The notes beneath the pieces are model-generated. The model was not told the origin of the DNA, did not search any database, and was given only the letters and a program-made list of their open reading frames with translations. From an uncultured bacterium (GTDB lineage Bacteria > Cyanobacteriota > Vampirovibrionia > Gastranaerophilales > Gastranaerophilaceae), in assembly GCA_949282215.1 (NCBI GenBank), contig CASDPF010000003.1, forward strand, positions 58,921-122,920: a stretch of 64,000 nt of DNA, written 5' to 3'. The position numbers and the translations under genes were made by a program. Position 1 is the first letter of the stretch, and the number at the start of each line of letters is the position of its first letter. Below, piece by piece: positions 46,201 to 52,397 of the stretch.

Positions 46201-49200
46201 ATACTCCTGGTAAAAATGTATATTTGGTTACGGATTCAAGTAGTGGAACAGGAATCACTATTAATAATTATTATGACTATATGAATCCGTCATTAATAAA
46301 TGCAGTTGCTTCAGATATTATATTTAACGGGTATATTTCAAATACAGGTGAAAAGTTAGCTATTTGGAATGAGAGCGGCGATGTTATATTCAATAGCAGT
46401 GTAACTACAGGCAGCACTGATGTTGTCGCGACTCAAGGAGATGTGACTTATGCTAAAGCCGGCAGTTCGTTTGAATTAAAATCAGGAGATAGAATTATAG
46501 CCGGTAAAAATGTAGAAATAAAAGCAGATAATATAAAGATTAACGGCACAATAAAAGCCGGATATGGTGACAGAAATTTAACCATTACTGAGGATATGTT
46601 AACTAACCTTATTGAAGATCCTACAACCGGTGAAAAGAATATGGTAAATCTCGGTGGTAGTGATAAATCTCCATATTTAAATGAAAATAATAATTTGAAA
46701 GTTTTATATAAAGATGGAAAACTTTTATTATTTAATTCAAAACAAGAAGGCGGAAATGTTAAACTAACAGGTAATGTAACAGGTAATGGCAGTGTTACAT
46801 ACACTGATGGTTATGCAAAAATTACTATTGATAACCAAACTGATAAACAGCTAGTTGTAAATAATCTTGATAATAACAGAATGGATGGTACTTTTGTTAA
46901 TAAGGGTACAATTACAAATATAACTAATCAGGGTTATGATAAAGCTGATACAACAATTTCGTCAAACGGTAATATTGATGTCCTTGGAGTAATTAATAAC
47001 GGTTTTGGATATAAAAATGGTGATGCGGTATCAGAATTAGTTATTAGCGGAAACAATGGCGTTAATATAGCAGAGAAATTATCTGATACTGGAGTTTTAA
47101 TTGCTACTATAAATTCTTATGGTAATTCAAAAATTACTAATACTGGAGCTTCTGTCATTATAGATGGTATTATGCAAAATACTTCAGGAAACAGTGAAAT
47201 AACAAATTCCGGCGATGGCGGTATAAATATAAATGGTACAATTCACAACGTTGGTGATAGTATCGTCATAACAAATGATGCCGGCAAATTGTTAGTATCA
47301 GGTATCGTAGAAAATAATGGAAATAACCTAAATGTAACAAATAATGGTACTGGCGGAACTGAAATTACAGGAAATGTTACAGGCACAGGTAAAACATCAA
47401 AAGTAACAGTATCAAATACCCAAGGAGATATAACAATTGCAAGTAATGCAGAAATAACAAATGATTCAGAAACAACAGAAGATAATTTGACAGTAAGCAA
47501 TACAAGTGGTTCAGGAATACTTGCAGTAATAGGGAAAATATTTAATAAAAACAAAGGTAATACAAAAGTAACTAATATAGGTACAGGTGGAACAAAAATA
47601 AGCGGTACTGTAGAAAATACAGATGGAAATTCGCTTATAAGTAATGAAGGCGGAAAGTTATTAATAGATGGATTAGTAACAAATAGCGGAGAAAACTTAA
47701 CAGTAAGCAATAAAGGAGCAGAAGGTACAGAAATCTCAGGTACCGTAAAAAATACTGGAAATATCTTAGAAGTTACAAATGATGCTGGCAAATTGTTAGT
47801 ATCAGGTACAGTAGAAAATAGTGGAAATAACCTAAATGTAACAAATAATGGTACTGGCGGAACTGAAATTACAGGACTTGTAACAGGCTCAGGTAAAGCT
47901 TCAAAAGTGTCAGTCGTAAATAATCAAGGTGATTTAACTATTGCTAAAAATGCAGAAATTTCTAATAATTCGGAAACATCTGAAGATAATTTGAATGTTG
48001 AAAATAATAGTGCTGGTCTATTGGCTATTTTAGGTAAGATATTCAATCGAAACAAAGGTAATACAATAGTTAAAAATACAAATTCTGAAAGCGGAATAAA
48101 GATTGCAGATTCCGGTGAAGTAATTAATACAAATGGTAGATTACTTGTTAATAATGATGGTAAACAAGGAATTTTAGTTGATGGATTAATTAATAATAAA
48201 AAAGGTGTTACTGAAATAAACAATAATAATACGTCATCTACATCTGGAATTACTATTTCTACAATAGGCAGAATTACAAATAATGATGGTACAATAAAAA
48301 TCTCAAATTCCGGTACAAGATTTGCCGGCATAGATATAGATGGTCTTATTACGGCGATAAAACAGAATATTGAGTTGACCAATGAAAATTCTAATATTGT
48401 AATCGGGGAATATGATAGTAATAATGATAACTATTTGACAGCTTCAAAGGGCAGTGTAAAAATTACTCAAACTAATGGTGATGTTCTTAACGGTATTGAG
48501 GATCCTGATAGTTCATCTAAAAATCAAAATCACGATTTAGGAAATCCTGATAAAGCGTATAAAACATTAATTAAAACAGGTGGAAACCTTGAATTTAATA
48601 TAGTTAATGGAAATATTGGCAAAGATACTCATTCTCTTACGGGAAAAGAATCAGGTTTTGGTATCAACGCATCAACCAGAGATTATACAGAATCAATAAA
48701 TGTTAATATTGCAGGAAATATTTCTGGTACTGCAACTGATAATGGAAATTCGTTAGTTAATATAAGAGCGAAAAATTCAAATCTAAATATTGGAAATATA
48801 TTCACTGATGGAAATGTTATGCTGACAGCCGCAGATTGGAAACAGGCAGATGAAGAACATCCGAATCCGTCTAATGAACCTTATTATCATGGTTATTCAA
48901 TAAATAATGTTTCTACAGATAAATCAAAAGCAAATATTACAGGTAGGAATATTTCATTGATTTCAAGTGATAATATCGGTTCTAACGGTAATTCTTTTAC
49001 ATACAATCAACTGGAAAACGGCTCAATAAGTGCTTTGGCAGAAAATGATTTATACCTGAGCGGTTTAGGTAATAACGATAATATCTGGCAGTTAATTGCA
49101 AAAAGAGGCGATATGGGACTAGATTTCTCCGGTAATGCCGTAATCCGTGAAATAACCGCAGGCGGTCATTTGAAAATTGTCTCAAAAGCTGCAAGTTTGA

Positions 49201-50603
49201 CAATTTATGACTTAGGTAAAATTTCAAATCTTTTAGGGGAAGATGATGATATTTTATATCCTCACGATAAAATCTTAATGGGTTCAGTTATACCTGATTC
49301 AATAGAAATTCATGTTTTGGATGTAAATCCTGCAACGAGAGTCAACCCTGATGATGCAAACTCAATTTTAAATATTTATAATGCTTATGTCAGAGGTAAT
49401 AACAATGGTAATGCTGATGTTATATTGAAGGCTGATAATATAATTGCTCATGCTTACGATGCTCCAAGTTCACCGGTATATAATAATGCTCATAACGGCT
49501 TTGATACAACATTGGATAGAACATACGCAAATGATTTTATGGATCCAAATTCACCAAAAGATTTGAAAGCTTCCGGATTTAATACAGTCGGAGATGGGGA
49601 TAAACTGGTATTTGATATTCAAGGAGTATCTCCGGATGCAGTAAAAGATGCAGGTGTATCAGTTGAAGCAAGAAATTATAAACCTCAAGAGGTTGTTCAA
49701 ACTATTGAAATATTTGATAACCCTCTAGGGTTTAAGGAAACTGTGTATAAAGCTAAGGATGTCACATTATCATTAAATTCATCGGACGAAAAGTCTGAAG
49801 AATTTAATAGAGGTATGGAACTAAGTAAATTCTATACTGATTATGCTTATGTTGATACAAAAGATTTAAATATTCATATGAGTGATGCTTTTATTACTAA
49901 CTATGCAGAATTCAGAAATGGTAATAGAGGGGGAGAACCTGGAGGACATTATATAAATGATGATTACAGATGGTCTGTAATTGTGGATAATGATTTCCAT
50001 AGAAATTTAGCAAATGACTATCCTAATATGCCGGTCACTGCACAGTTATATACGAAATTAACCGGTTCATACGCATTAAGCATGGGTAATGTTATTGCAA
50101 TGGAAACAAAAGCTCCTGTTGTTCATTACAATCCTTATGAAGTTGTAAATCTTCCGAGAACAGAAAACAGTTTCTACAGATTAACATATAAAGATGATAA
50201 AATTCAAAAAACAACGACTACTCCGGACTTTGCAGATATTGATAAATCTACATATAAACCGACTAAAAGAGAGTATATAAGATTTGAGATTGCAGAAGGA
50301 GATGGTTTTGTAAAAGTATCTGATAAAAAGTATAAAAAAGGACCAAGAATAATTGCTATTAATGATATTTCCAGAGGCGGTCTTCTTGTAACGCATGACG
50401 GTTCTTTGAAAGTCGGAGAAGAATTTGTCCTCAGTTTGAATTGTCATGGCATAGATGCTTCACCGGAAGTTAAAGTTGTCAGAGTAAATGGTAATCGAGC
50501 AGGTTTGAAATTTATAAATCTTGATGTTGCAACAGCAAATAAGATATTGTATATGAATATGTATAGTGCTGATGCCCAAAAGGTACAAACTTCAATGCGT
50601 TAA
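34278..50603 (+). CDS. Giant LktA-type filamentous adhesin (TpsA) with C-terminal PilZ domain
   Basis: 5441 residues from the ATG at 34278 (an in-frame GTG at 34269 overlaps the ribosome-binding site). Order: signal peptide (about 1-33, IAGLLSCMFLMQQASFLPAFS); TPS/haemagglutinin secretion domain (about 35-160, NTQFDIHPDVAHGDFGFKHY, GHAIFVSPQGMVVGASGVLNVG); thousands of residues of about 65-residue beta-helix repeats alternating GAGAxVxGxVxVNxxxNxxxA and IxAxGxVxVxA; a coiled coil at about 3680-3880; Gly/Thr-rich repeats at about 4330-4600; then a globular end. The last 110 residues match PilZ: R5331-x3-R5335, DISRGG at 5363-5368 and AGLKF. Cysteine is almost absent. It would be exported by the divergent TpsB and form a surface fibre. 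The PilZ placement is very unusual. Confidence 0.92.
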   Translation: MNRVFRIKRAIAGLLSCMFLMQQASFLPAFSSEITGSVSGNIDTNPINNGNNTQFDIHPDVAHGDFGFKHYTNFNLSQGDIANLIFALKNGGDISKFVNLVDSQININGILNTLLSNGNIGGHAIFVSPQGMVVGASGVLNVGSLTAIAPTQSAYNKYILDSVLSGTLPAGYSNEGNLETLKASDMGNNIKIDGKIIARGDVELVAQRIDIGNKAGGQAGIIAGVNKNFDNANVKLATVEAAGNLFDALVNNDVKNATAFDGKGNIVIKAQSIKEAVNPGLVEKLVIEGKEYLVNDLISEETGNWLDDNLLPQELKDKGVNGSYLTNLLKTTIENSLPSDATNANAHNDTNYAIVNIDNAVLKAANDITIDATSKVDYISGSSVSLVPILGDTYTSALGQKIEAAIAGEKFDFEGARAKAEVNINSGAELTAGNDVNLSSNAVANTIYKSSSRFAPMLDTSEELYYALGSKTVSTVNVNDGAIITSGNNVKLHAQSQNAHSIKIKNPTAVAGATIDKITGLPSLQVLILASETDAETTAAINSGAIVNAVNVEVDAVNHSSLSSNIQSLANMTPGTNMGVAVAVSINNSDIDTNAKIDGTINTNGKGNVSVNAQNLHMSSTVAKADVSSDAPKQSMVNKLKFNLLQKVVDKFAGLLDLQGTPLIDTSGLPNASIATVIHESQIDTNATIGKNATIHADNVSVNANTIDLTVNNALSNIKVENKSGSGSSGSGASYIPNPGVAVIVNKQDNSTNAVIESGSDNQYAKVTANDTLSVNATTELPRNSGTIEFILNLLQTGADIANLPDDVKGNLKAEFGDDWDIRLLMQGLINPADEVSTDISNVLYGLKTNVTDSLGLQGFFNNWASTTSSLTEGTGIAASVIDSSVTNDTFATIGDYATVNGGNVLVNAANKTVQYNAAGQIKKLFIPTGGISGENGLGGNVIVENVTNNTEAKIGDNSTITVNGDVDVLSGTENQFLTVVSTGSKATGANGAAISGSVTVQTVDGTTKSSVGKVKNLKAKNLNVKVGEAELKELAKADDVLFTFGDEIWNDLPTDVNFEPGFDPDLSSPTISNFGGIDSDTGLLTFNDNPVSIKDGISNILISGALSQQSQTSGGGATSSSGGALGASVNVSQFNRNISATIADGANITLTDSLNVLAQSQTQSLNIALAGAFAGGVKVQKPASSDSTASNKALSKVGDVFNKLSSKLSSTSANTSTDANPEISVGDEKYNIDNDGNIVSKGGTSLKDANGNDVKFQGSTGKEASSLDNLDANKGQSNNISLAAAGSVNAQINESTVKAEIGNATINVANNVNVEANQTTKALNVGGGVANAATVGAGAAVNFIQNSNNTNALINGATITYTDKSANNQLNVISEENNDNIQVAIGVGVTKVDSGDANTSVSAGGSFNADVLENSVTSAIDGAVISHNNNGKIDVNVDAENHSAAYKGAGGLAVGIASTGNNSVGAGMSGNLNIINKTTKAEVKNSEINNANNISVSANKDSSKLTEDLISVGVGGTVITGSTNAYTFSGAMATDVVNNEIAAIIDNSTITATGDLDAVANNNFRNTNLAGSLNFSSASNGAGVGVGAIVSVINNNINASIQNKSNVIANSIDINANNKEELSFLAANMGVQTGAGIPVNANGIVNVIQNEVNSSITASVINSENAVDVFTDYDNLIQGITIVGAISGSGIATAGANVLSNTMLSSNSAQVSGSEINSKGKLTVKAASDENIDIIPVAAAIAGSSTASAAVNVGVNVVKNSTTAKIDAEKDDSGNVIKSSTISAKGIDVIASDNTKSRSRGGTLAATGGTASVSGSILADVYVKNVDAHIDNSLIENGGDIKVQATAENIFGEETPGAITASSLVEKIQNGSYDASTDADFQNWDMTFDAAGAGTAGVSGSIISKTVVNEVNSYIGTDTEIQNAGNIDVLASNRTVADVIVGNVAGAGSVAVGGSVFSNVNVSDVNAYIANGAQIGTGSDVGNINVDAESSQIYKSIMFIIGAAGSAAVDGSINSNIVANATNAYIGNGVTINSNGTLTVDATDMMDIESLNLGISAAGGASIGGAVYVDVLANKVNAVVGKDGTDGKKAGEINVGGNVDISADDTQNFKANIALISGSGAVAVDGIAISNTMASDVNAGIENTTVKTSGGQISVKAENYFNKDKEAVGIGNLFGKDTITSSDVASLMPLVGIVSISGSGGASIGANVIANVVSSDINSYVKNSIISSTNGLNVNALSSMNTYDAVLSTSFASVAAVNITGVNNVYSGNTKAIVENSEIENGSLSTTAQDTFNLNTVVFSGAGSLAGAAVTGIENTNLISNNVIANVINTNILNASTVNLKAINTVNVNDILAAISATGAGASATVIPVTNVFTGTTEAKIQGQNHLINGATTTVSALSTDNVNSGVVGVSGAGVGAAVGGYAITNVFDNDLRAIIDGANITKAKSTSVIANSDIDILNGLASGGLNAVGAGVLINSLVNVINNNINSYIANSSISGGSIASSAIQNSYINNNAYFGAATIQGAAAAINSAVNVFNNNMNSYIDNTSVENASTISVAVDSDENIQNTNMGVSAAAVGAGVSAHSVVNVLENTSKAYINAGNNTINASGAVTVNANDQILLNNKLGLASVAGLGAGVGASVNVNVINNAVSAELLSSSNGQISAGNVEVIADSIIGMDNTVATAAGGIGGIAGNVVINSIGGKVDFSGAGELNNVGINESIAKIDKNTNNIQYEKDGVSKTASYDLQSGQAKDGVKANLNAKVTTNNKNSDGDAVKVSAINTLKGYSDNTFSSNNKSAAVGLGAVNGSVMVTNMKYKTNASISGGEVIANAGNVKVNASSNVNAEVDITDAAVGAVGIQGGVGYFNNSAETIAKAENTKIDTNNDLIISAITNDNINVDVLSVIANIAGGAASVAVADTANNSKALISGNVDIDANNVSVKSSNNSTLVSKLDNKTVQGIGVNVIVNRTKSNAITQALINASGTIDTDKNMDIIASSNGINATSTLSAGTIAGISGNGYIQGAEVNSQFNAGIDNSNITVNNGGKTTIASGVKTSNINEASEMKAEVKSQKSSATLASVDVTELTAKVNAATEAKLNTGKFTTDSLNLSSKMKRAANVGSSSESLGLLTINTLNMKSSVTGSNTITINGDNTIINDAIVALVDDADTNTQMLNAEIKLVGGNLSKSESTINTTTAINLDGTLAMDDMDVTSTVNRDTFNSINSSGKGLVEVNKLQVATSTQGTSNVNVTADAVNSDFDNGLSINAKAVNTAESVFTENNAAVVAVTNNNSGNTLNATNNINLDGANINAKGDLELNAESDNKIAMKRNSKDYGAIVSSVGELYNNVTSNSDINIKGGSNLTADNIAISSKADLGTKEDKNIEYTVYVKTGIGKVDVNIDNEVTQSSNITIDNSTVSAAKNMDLDVESNSKFSQSVDMDGSGFTTDFNSKSILKVTNNNNLNILNNSTLNADTLNVALDSTNTLSNNVDISVSQFGFRDIDGYADAWLTVNNNVNNNGHINTATLAQFDFMKNSINNITQGVNLKVEAAIATAESGGQLRYTVNNKLNVAQGADITSGKDIIANYTNGNHTLSSKMVETKISRLLFGIPIKIVSRFTRLEQSTNNSLVLDGTMAAGSSAKRYMYINRNGEVDVSKLEGFMQNEYNVVEAANVSGSDLTADTIESLQKEADKLQKSIDELANNKAQNDALIADYTTKLNEVNDLINSLNSSITADEASNLFRQDLQNVLVGDGENQISQDVFDKVWENAISTNETGKSFSEVLDEQGISGDKKTSLVNSYNTVNANFTESNGVTLYKGVIVCAEDAAQKQEVENSLNDSKNSITASLNNLNKLKENYNNSMNSLTTAKNSITAEIAYLKENPLADLVVDKGAVEFDNLYVPESKIELNGLTREQISSTTGTGIFKTFTPNIKIDNYSNLDLIFKNVSLDNRGLSGLIINGTNYNYLADTNASVNLPDTPGKNVYLVTDSSSGTGITINNYYDYMNPSLINAVASDIIFNGYISNTGEKLAIWNESGDVIFNSSVTTGSTDVVATQGDVTYAKAGSSFELKSGDRIIAGKNVEIKADNIKINGTIKAGYGDRNLTITEDMLTNLIEDPTTGEKNMVNLGGSDKSPYLNENNNLKVLYKDGKLLLFNSKQEGGNVKLTGNVTGNGSVTYTDGYAKITIDNQTDKQLVVNNLDNNRMDGTFVNKGTITNITNQGYDKADTTISSNGNIDVLGVINNGFGYKNGDAVSELVISGNNGVNIAEKLSDTGVLIATINSYGNSKITNTGASVIIDGIMQNTSGNSEITNSGDGGININGTIHNVGDSIVITNDAGKLLVSGIVENNGNNLNVTNNGTGGTEITGNVTGTGKTSKVTVSNTQGDITIASNAEITNDSETTEDNLTVSNTSGSGILAVIGKIFNKNKGNTKVTNIGTGGTKISGTVENTDGNSLISNEGGKLLIDGLVTNSGENLTVSNKGAEGTEISGTVKNTGNILEVTNDAGKLLVSGTVENSGNNLNVTNNGTGGTEITGLVTGSGKASKVSVVNNQGDLTIAKNAEISNNSETSEDNLNVENNSAGLLAILGKIFNRNKGNTIVKNTNSESGIKIADSGEVINTNGRLLVNNDGKQGILVDGLINNKKGVTEINNNNTSSTSGITISTIGRITNNDGTIKISNSGTRFAGIDIDGLITAIKQNIELTNENSNIVIGEYDSNNDNYLTASKGSVKITQTNGDVLNGIEDPDSSSKNQNHDLGNPDKAYKTLIKTGGNLEFNIVNGNIGKDTHSLTGKESGFGINASTRDYTESINVNIAGNISGTATDNGNSLVNIRAKNSNLNIGNIFTDGNVMLTAADWKQADEEHPNPSNEPYYHGYSINNVSTDKSKANITGRNISLISSDNIGSNGNSFTYNQLENGSISALAENDLYLSGLGNNDNIWQLIAKRGDMGLDFSGNAVIREITAGGHLKIVSKAASLTIYDLGKISNLLGEDDDILYPHDKILMGSVIPDSIEIHVLDVNPATRVNPDDANSILNIYNAYVRGNNNGNADVILKADNIIAHAYDAPSSPVYNNAHNGFDTTLDRTYANDFMDPNSPKDLKASGFNTVGDGDKLVFDIQGVSPDAVKDAGVSVEARNYKPQEVVQTIEIFDNPLGFKETVYKAKDVTLSLNSSDEKSEEFNRGMELSKFYTDYAYVDTKDLNIHMSDAFITNYAEFRNGNRGGEPGGHYINDDYRWSVIVDNDFHRNLANDYPNMPVTAQLYTKLTGSYALSMGNVIAMETKAPVVHYNPYEVVNLPRTENSFYRLTYKDDKIQKTTTTPDFADIDKSTYKPTKREYIRFEIAEGDGFVKVSDKKYKKGPRIIAINDISRGGLLVTHDGSLKVGEEFVLSLNCHGIDASPEVKVVRVNGNRAGLKFINLDVATANKILYMNMYSADAQKVQTSMR
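45316..45915 (+). other. Coiled-coil insert within the giant adhesin
   Basis: Residues about 3680-3880 of the adhesin leave the beta-repeat pattern and read as heptad-rich helices (IESLQKEADKLQKSIDEL, LNNLNKLKENYNNSMNSL). This separates the long beta-repeat stalk from the distal region and may act as a hinge or oligomerisation element. Confidence 0.6.
47271..47372 (+). repeat. 102-bp near-identical direct repeat in adhesin, copy 1
   Basis: Encodes TNDAGKLLVSGIVENNGNN and on to GTGGTEITG. It is repeated with only a few mismatches at 47775-47876, exactly 504 bp (168 codons) downstream, so recombination between copies would keep the reading frame. Confidence 0.85.
47775..47876 (+). repeat. 102-bp near-identical direct repeat in adhesin, copy 2
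   Basis: Second copy of the 47271-47372 repeat. The surrounding protein also repeats (ILAVIGKIFNKNKGNT and LLAILGKIFNRNKGNT), giving a larger 168-residue imperfect duplication. Confidence 0.85.
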
Positions 50604-50628
50604 CTTTTGTGTAATGAGTGAAGATATA

Positions 50629-50652
50629 TAAAGAGCCAAATCGGCTCTTTTT
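50629..50652 (+). terminator. Bidirectional terminator after the adhesin
   Basis: Stem AAGAGCC/GGCTCTT with a short AAATC loop, followed by a T-run on the plus strand and an A-run on the other side. It separates the adhesin from the convergent secreted-protein gene. Confidence 0.88.
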
Positions 50653-50654
50653 TA

Positions 50655-51230
50655 TTATTCATCAATATGTTTTTCAACAATAGGGGGAATTGGAGATTCT
50701 ATTATTTTCTGCAAGTATTCATCATTTTCTTCTTTTACTTTTTTAGCAAGAGCTTTGATACCATCATCATCAGAGAAGAAGTATCTAATTGCATATCTTA
50801 ATGCCATCATGCCTTTTTCTGGATGTTTTTCATATTTGAAGATGTTATATTCAAAATACTTTTTGCCGTTATCAGATCCGTTTTGAAGATAGCTTAAGGC
50901 TGCTTTATCAGCTTGTTTATTTTCTATAAATTTAAGTAGTACATTTATGTCGTTTGATTCTATATCTTTGCATTCATTATCTGCAAATTTCAGTGGATTG
51001 GAAATTTCAGGATAATAATAGATTCCTACCATTTTGTTCCAATTATTTTTTGTCTCATTTTGTAAAAAATACTCATTTTCATAACCTTTTGTCAAGTTCG
51101 AAAGATCACTGTATTTAAGTATAAATATATTGTTATTAAAATGTATTTCTTCGGCTTTTGCACTGCTGAAAAATGTTATTAAAACCCCTGTAAATATTAC
51201 AATTAATGTAAGTAATATTAATTTTTGCAT
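50655..51230 (-). CDS. Secreted protein of unknown function downstream of the adhesin
   Basis: 191 residues from the ATG at 51230, which has a GGAGGATAAT site; an upstream in-frame start 8 codons earlier is rejected. Signal peptide MQKLILLTLIVIFTGVLITFFSSAKA. The mature part is Asn/Lys/Asp-rich with one Cys and helical stretches (MMALRYAIRYFFSDDDGIKALAKKV). No known domain. Convergent with the adhesin. A periplasmic or surface role is inferred only from the signal peptide. Confidence 0.72.
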   Translation of the reverse strand: MQKLILLTLIVIFTGVLITFFSSAKAEEIHFNNNIFILKYSDLSNLTKGYENEYFLQNETKNNWNKMVGIYYYPEISNPLKFADNECKDIESNDINVLLKFIENKQADKAALSYLQNGSDNGKKYFEYNIFKYEKHPEKGMMALRYAIRYFFSDDDGIKALAKKVKEENDEYLQKIIESPIPPIVEKHIDE

Positions 51231-51309
51231 ATTATCCTCCAATAACGAATACAATACTTAAAAAACAAGTATTAGTAATTAGTAATTAGATTAAATAAAT
51301 TGTATAATG

Positions 51310-51338
51310 TTGAAGAATTTAAATTCTTGTATTAGAAT
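51310..51338 (+). promoter_or_regulatory. Promoter of tRNA-Gly(CCC)
   Basis: TTGAAG (51310-51315), a 17-bp spacer and TAGAAT (51333-51338), 10 bp before the tRNA 5' end. Confidence 0.7.
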
Positions 51339-51348
51339 TAATACATAA

Positions 51349-51420
51349 GCGGATGTAATTCAGTGGTAGAATGCAACCTTCCCAAGGTTGACGTCGCGGG
51401 TTCGAGTCCCGTCGTCCGCT
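51349..51420 (+). tRNA. tRNA-Gly (anticodon CCC)
   Basis: Complete 72-nt cloverleaf. Acceptor GCGGATG/CGTCCGC, anticodon loop CTTCCCAAG, T arm GCGGGTTCGAGTCCCGT, discriminator T, no encoded CCA. A T-run follows directly. Confidence 0.95.
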
Positions 51421-51528
51421 TTTTATCTTATACTTTCTACTTTCTTCCTCAAATATAAATTTAGTAAAAGTAATTAGAAAGTTGTTTTTGTTATTATATA
51501 AAGGATTAAGTTTTAAGAGTTTTTGAAT
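51421..51528. other. Short non-coding gap after tRNA-Gly(CCC)
   Basis: AT-rich. It opens with a T5 run that may serve as a weak transcription stop, but there is no clear stem-loop or ORF. Confidence 0.3.
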
Positions 51529-52215
51529 TTATAAAGATTTCCGCAAAAGGTCCTTCGTATTTTTATATAATTCATATATTTCAGGTGGTAATTTTTTACC
51601 GTTAATTATTGCATTGAAGGTACAAGCTACAAATTCAGCCGCAGATGATGTTGCATAAGGATGTATGTGTTTTTTTATAAGTTTTTGTGCATTTTGGTCA
51701 TTTTTGAATTCTTCATAAATTGATAAATCTGTTATTCCATCATCTTGGAGTTCAGCTAATTTTCCCATTTTATTATAATCCTTACAGCTTTTTTGGTGAT
51801 TGTAATGTCCTATTTCGTGGATAATATCATCTGCCATATAAGGATTTTTTATTACTTCTATGTGTAGTATTCCACATTCTCCAGAAAACCTAGAATTTTT
51901 TCTGCTTTTTATTGATACAATTGGTGGAAATTCAGCTTTACCTCTTGTAATATTATATATTTTAGTGAATGTTTGATTTAATAAATTGGCACTAGATAGG
52001 TCGCTTATATTAAAATTTTTTACTCCGAACATTTTTTCTGCAAATAAAGCTGCATCTTTTAAGTCTTTGGATTTTATGTAATTTAAACTGCTGAAACAAT
52101 ATGTGTTTTGCCTGATAAAAATGTCTTTTTGCATTTGCTTTTTCGGATATAAAAGCTTTTGTCCTGAATGCTTTATTATATGTAGATTTTGAGTAAATAA
52201 TGATAAGATTTTCAT
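51529..52215 (-). CDS. Putative zinc metallopeptidase (HExxH)
   Basis: 228 residues with no classical signal peptide. DDIIHEIGHYNH carries the zincin motif His133-Glu-x2-His137, and Glu194 in SSAAEFVACTF is a good candidate for the third zinc ligand, as in gluzincins of the anthrax lethal-factor-like type. The N-terminal 100 residues are helical and basic. Substrate unknown; the compact single-domain form and the neighbourhood of lineage-specific proteins suggest a toxin-like or effector-like protease, which is inference. A TATAAT ends only 5 bp before the ATG. Confidence 0.7.
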   Translation of the reverse strand: MKILSLFTQNLHIIKHSGQKLLYPKKQMQKDIFIRQNTYCFSSLNYIKSKDLKDAALFAEKMFGVKNFNISDLSSANLLNQTFTKIYNITRGKAEFPPIVSIKSRKNSRFSGECGILHIEVIKNPYMADDIIHEIGHYNHQKSCKDYNKMGKLAELQDDGITDLSIYEEFKNDQNAQKLIKKHIHPYATSSAAEFVACTFNAIINGKKLPPEIYELYKNTKDLLRKSL

Positions 52216-52397
52216 ATAAAATTATAAAGTATATGAATTTAAATATTTGCTATAGGTGCCAAATTATTTAAAATGCAAATTGTAAATTTTTCAGATAATG
52301 ATATTTGGAAAAGATAAATTTAATATAAGTTAATATTTTCAGGACTATTTAGCAAATAAATGAGTTTTTTATGTTTTATTTAACTAAGGGGAAAAAT

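Noticed and set aside
36362..46804. CRISPR-like or tandem DNA repeats within the adhesin
   Set aside because: The periodicity is at protein level (about 65 residues, imperfect) and there are no regular spacers; only the 504-bp-spaced pair is near-identical in DNA.
47243..48382. Long open frames on the minus strand opposite the adhesin
   Set aside because: They mirror the repetitive, stop-poor Asn/Thr/Gly codons of the adhesin, have no ribosome-binding sites, and change boundaries with each repeat.
51255..51348. Terminator-like hairpin AATACTT/AAGTATT before tRNA-Gly(CCC)
   Set aside because: No T-run follows and the stem is entirely AT except one pair; too weak to call.
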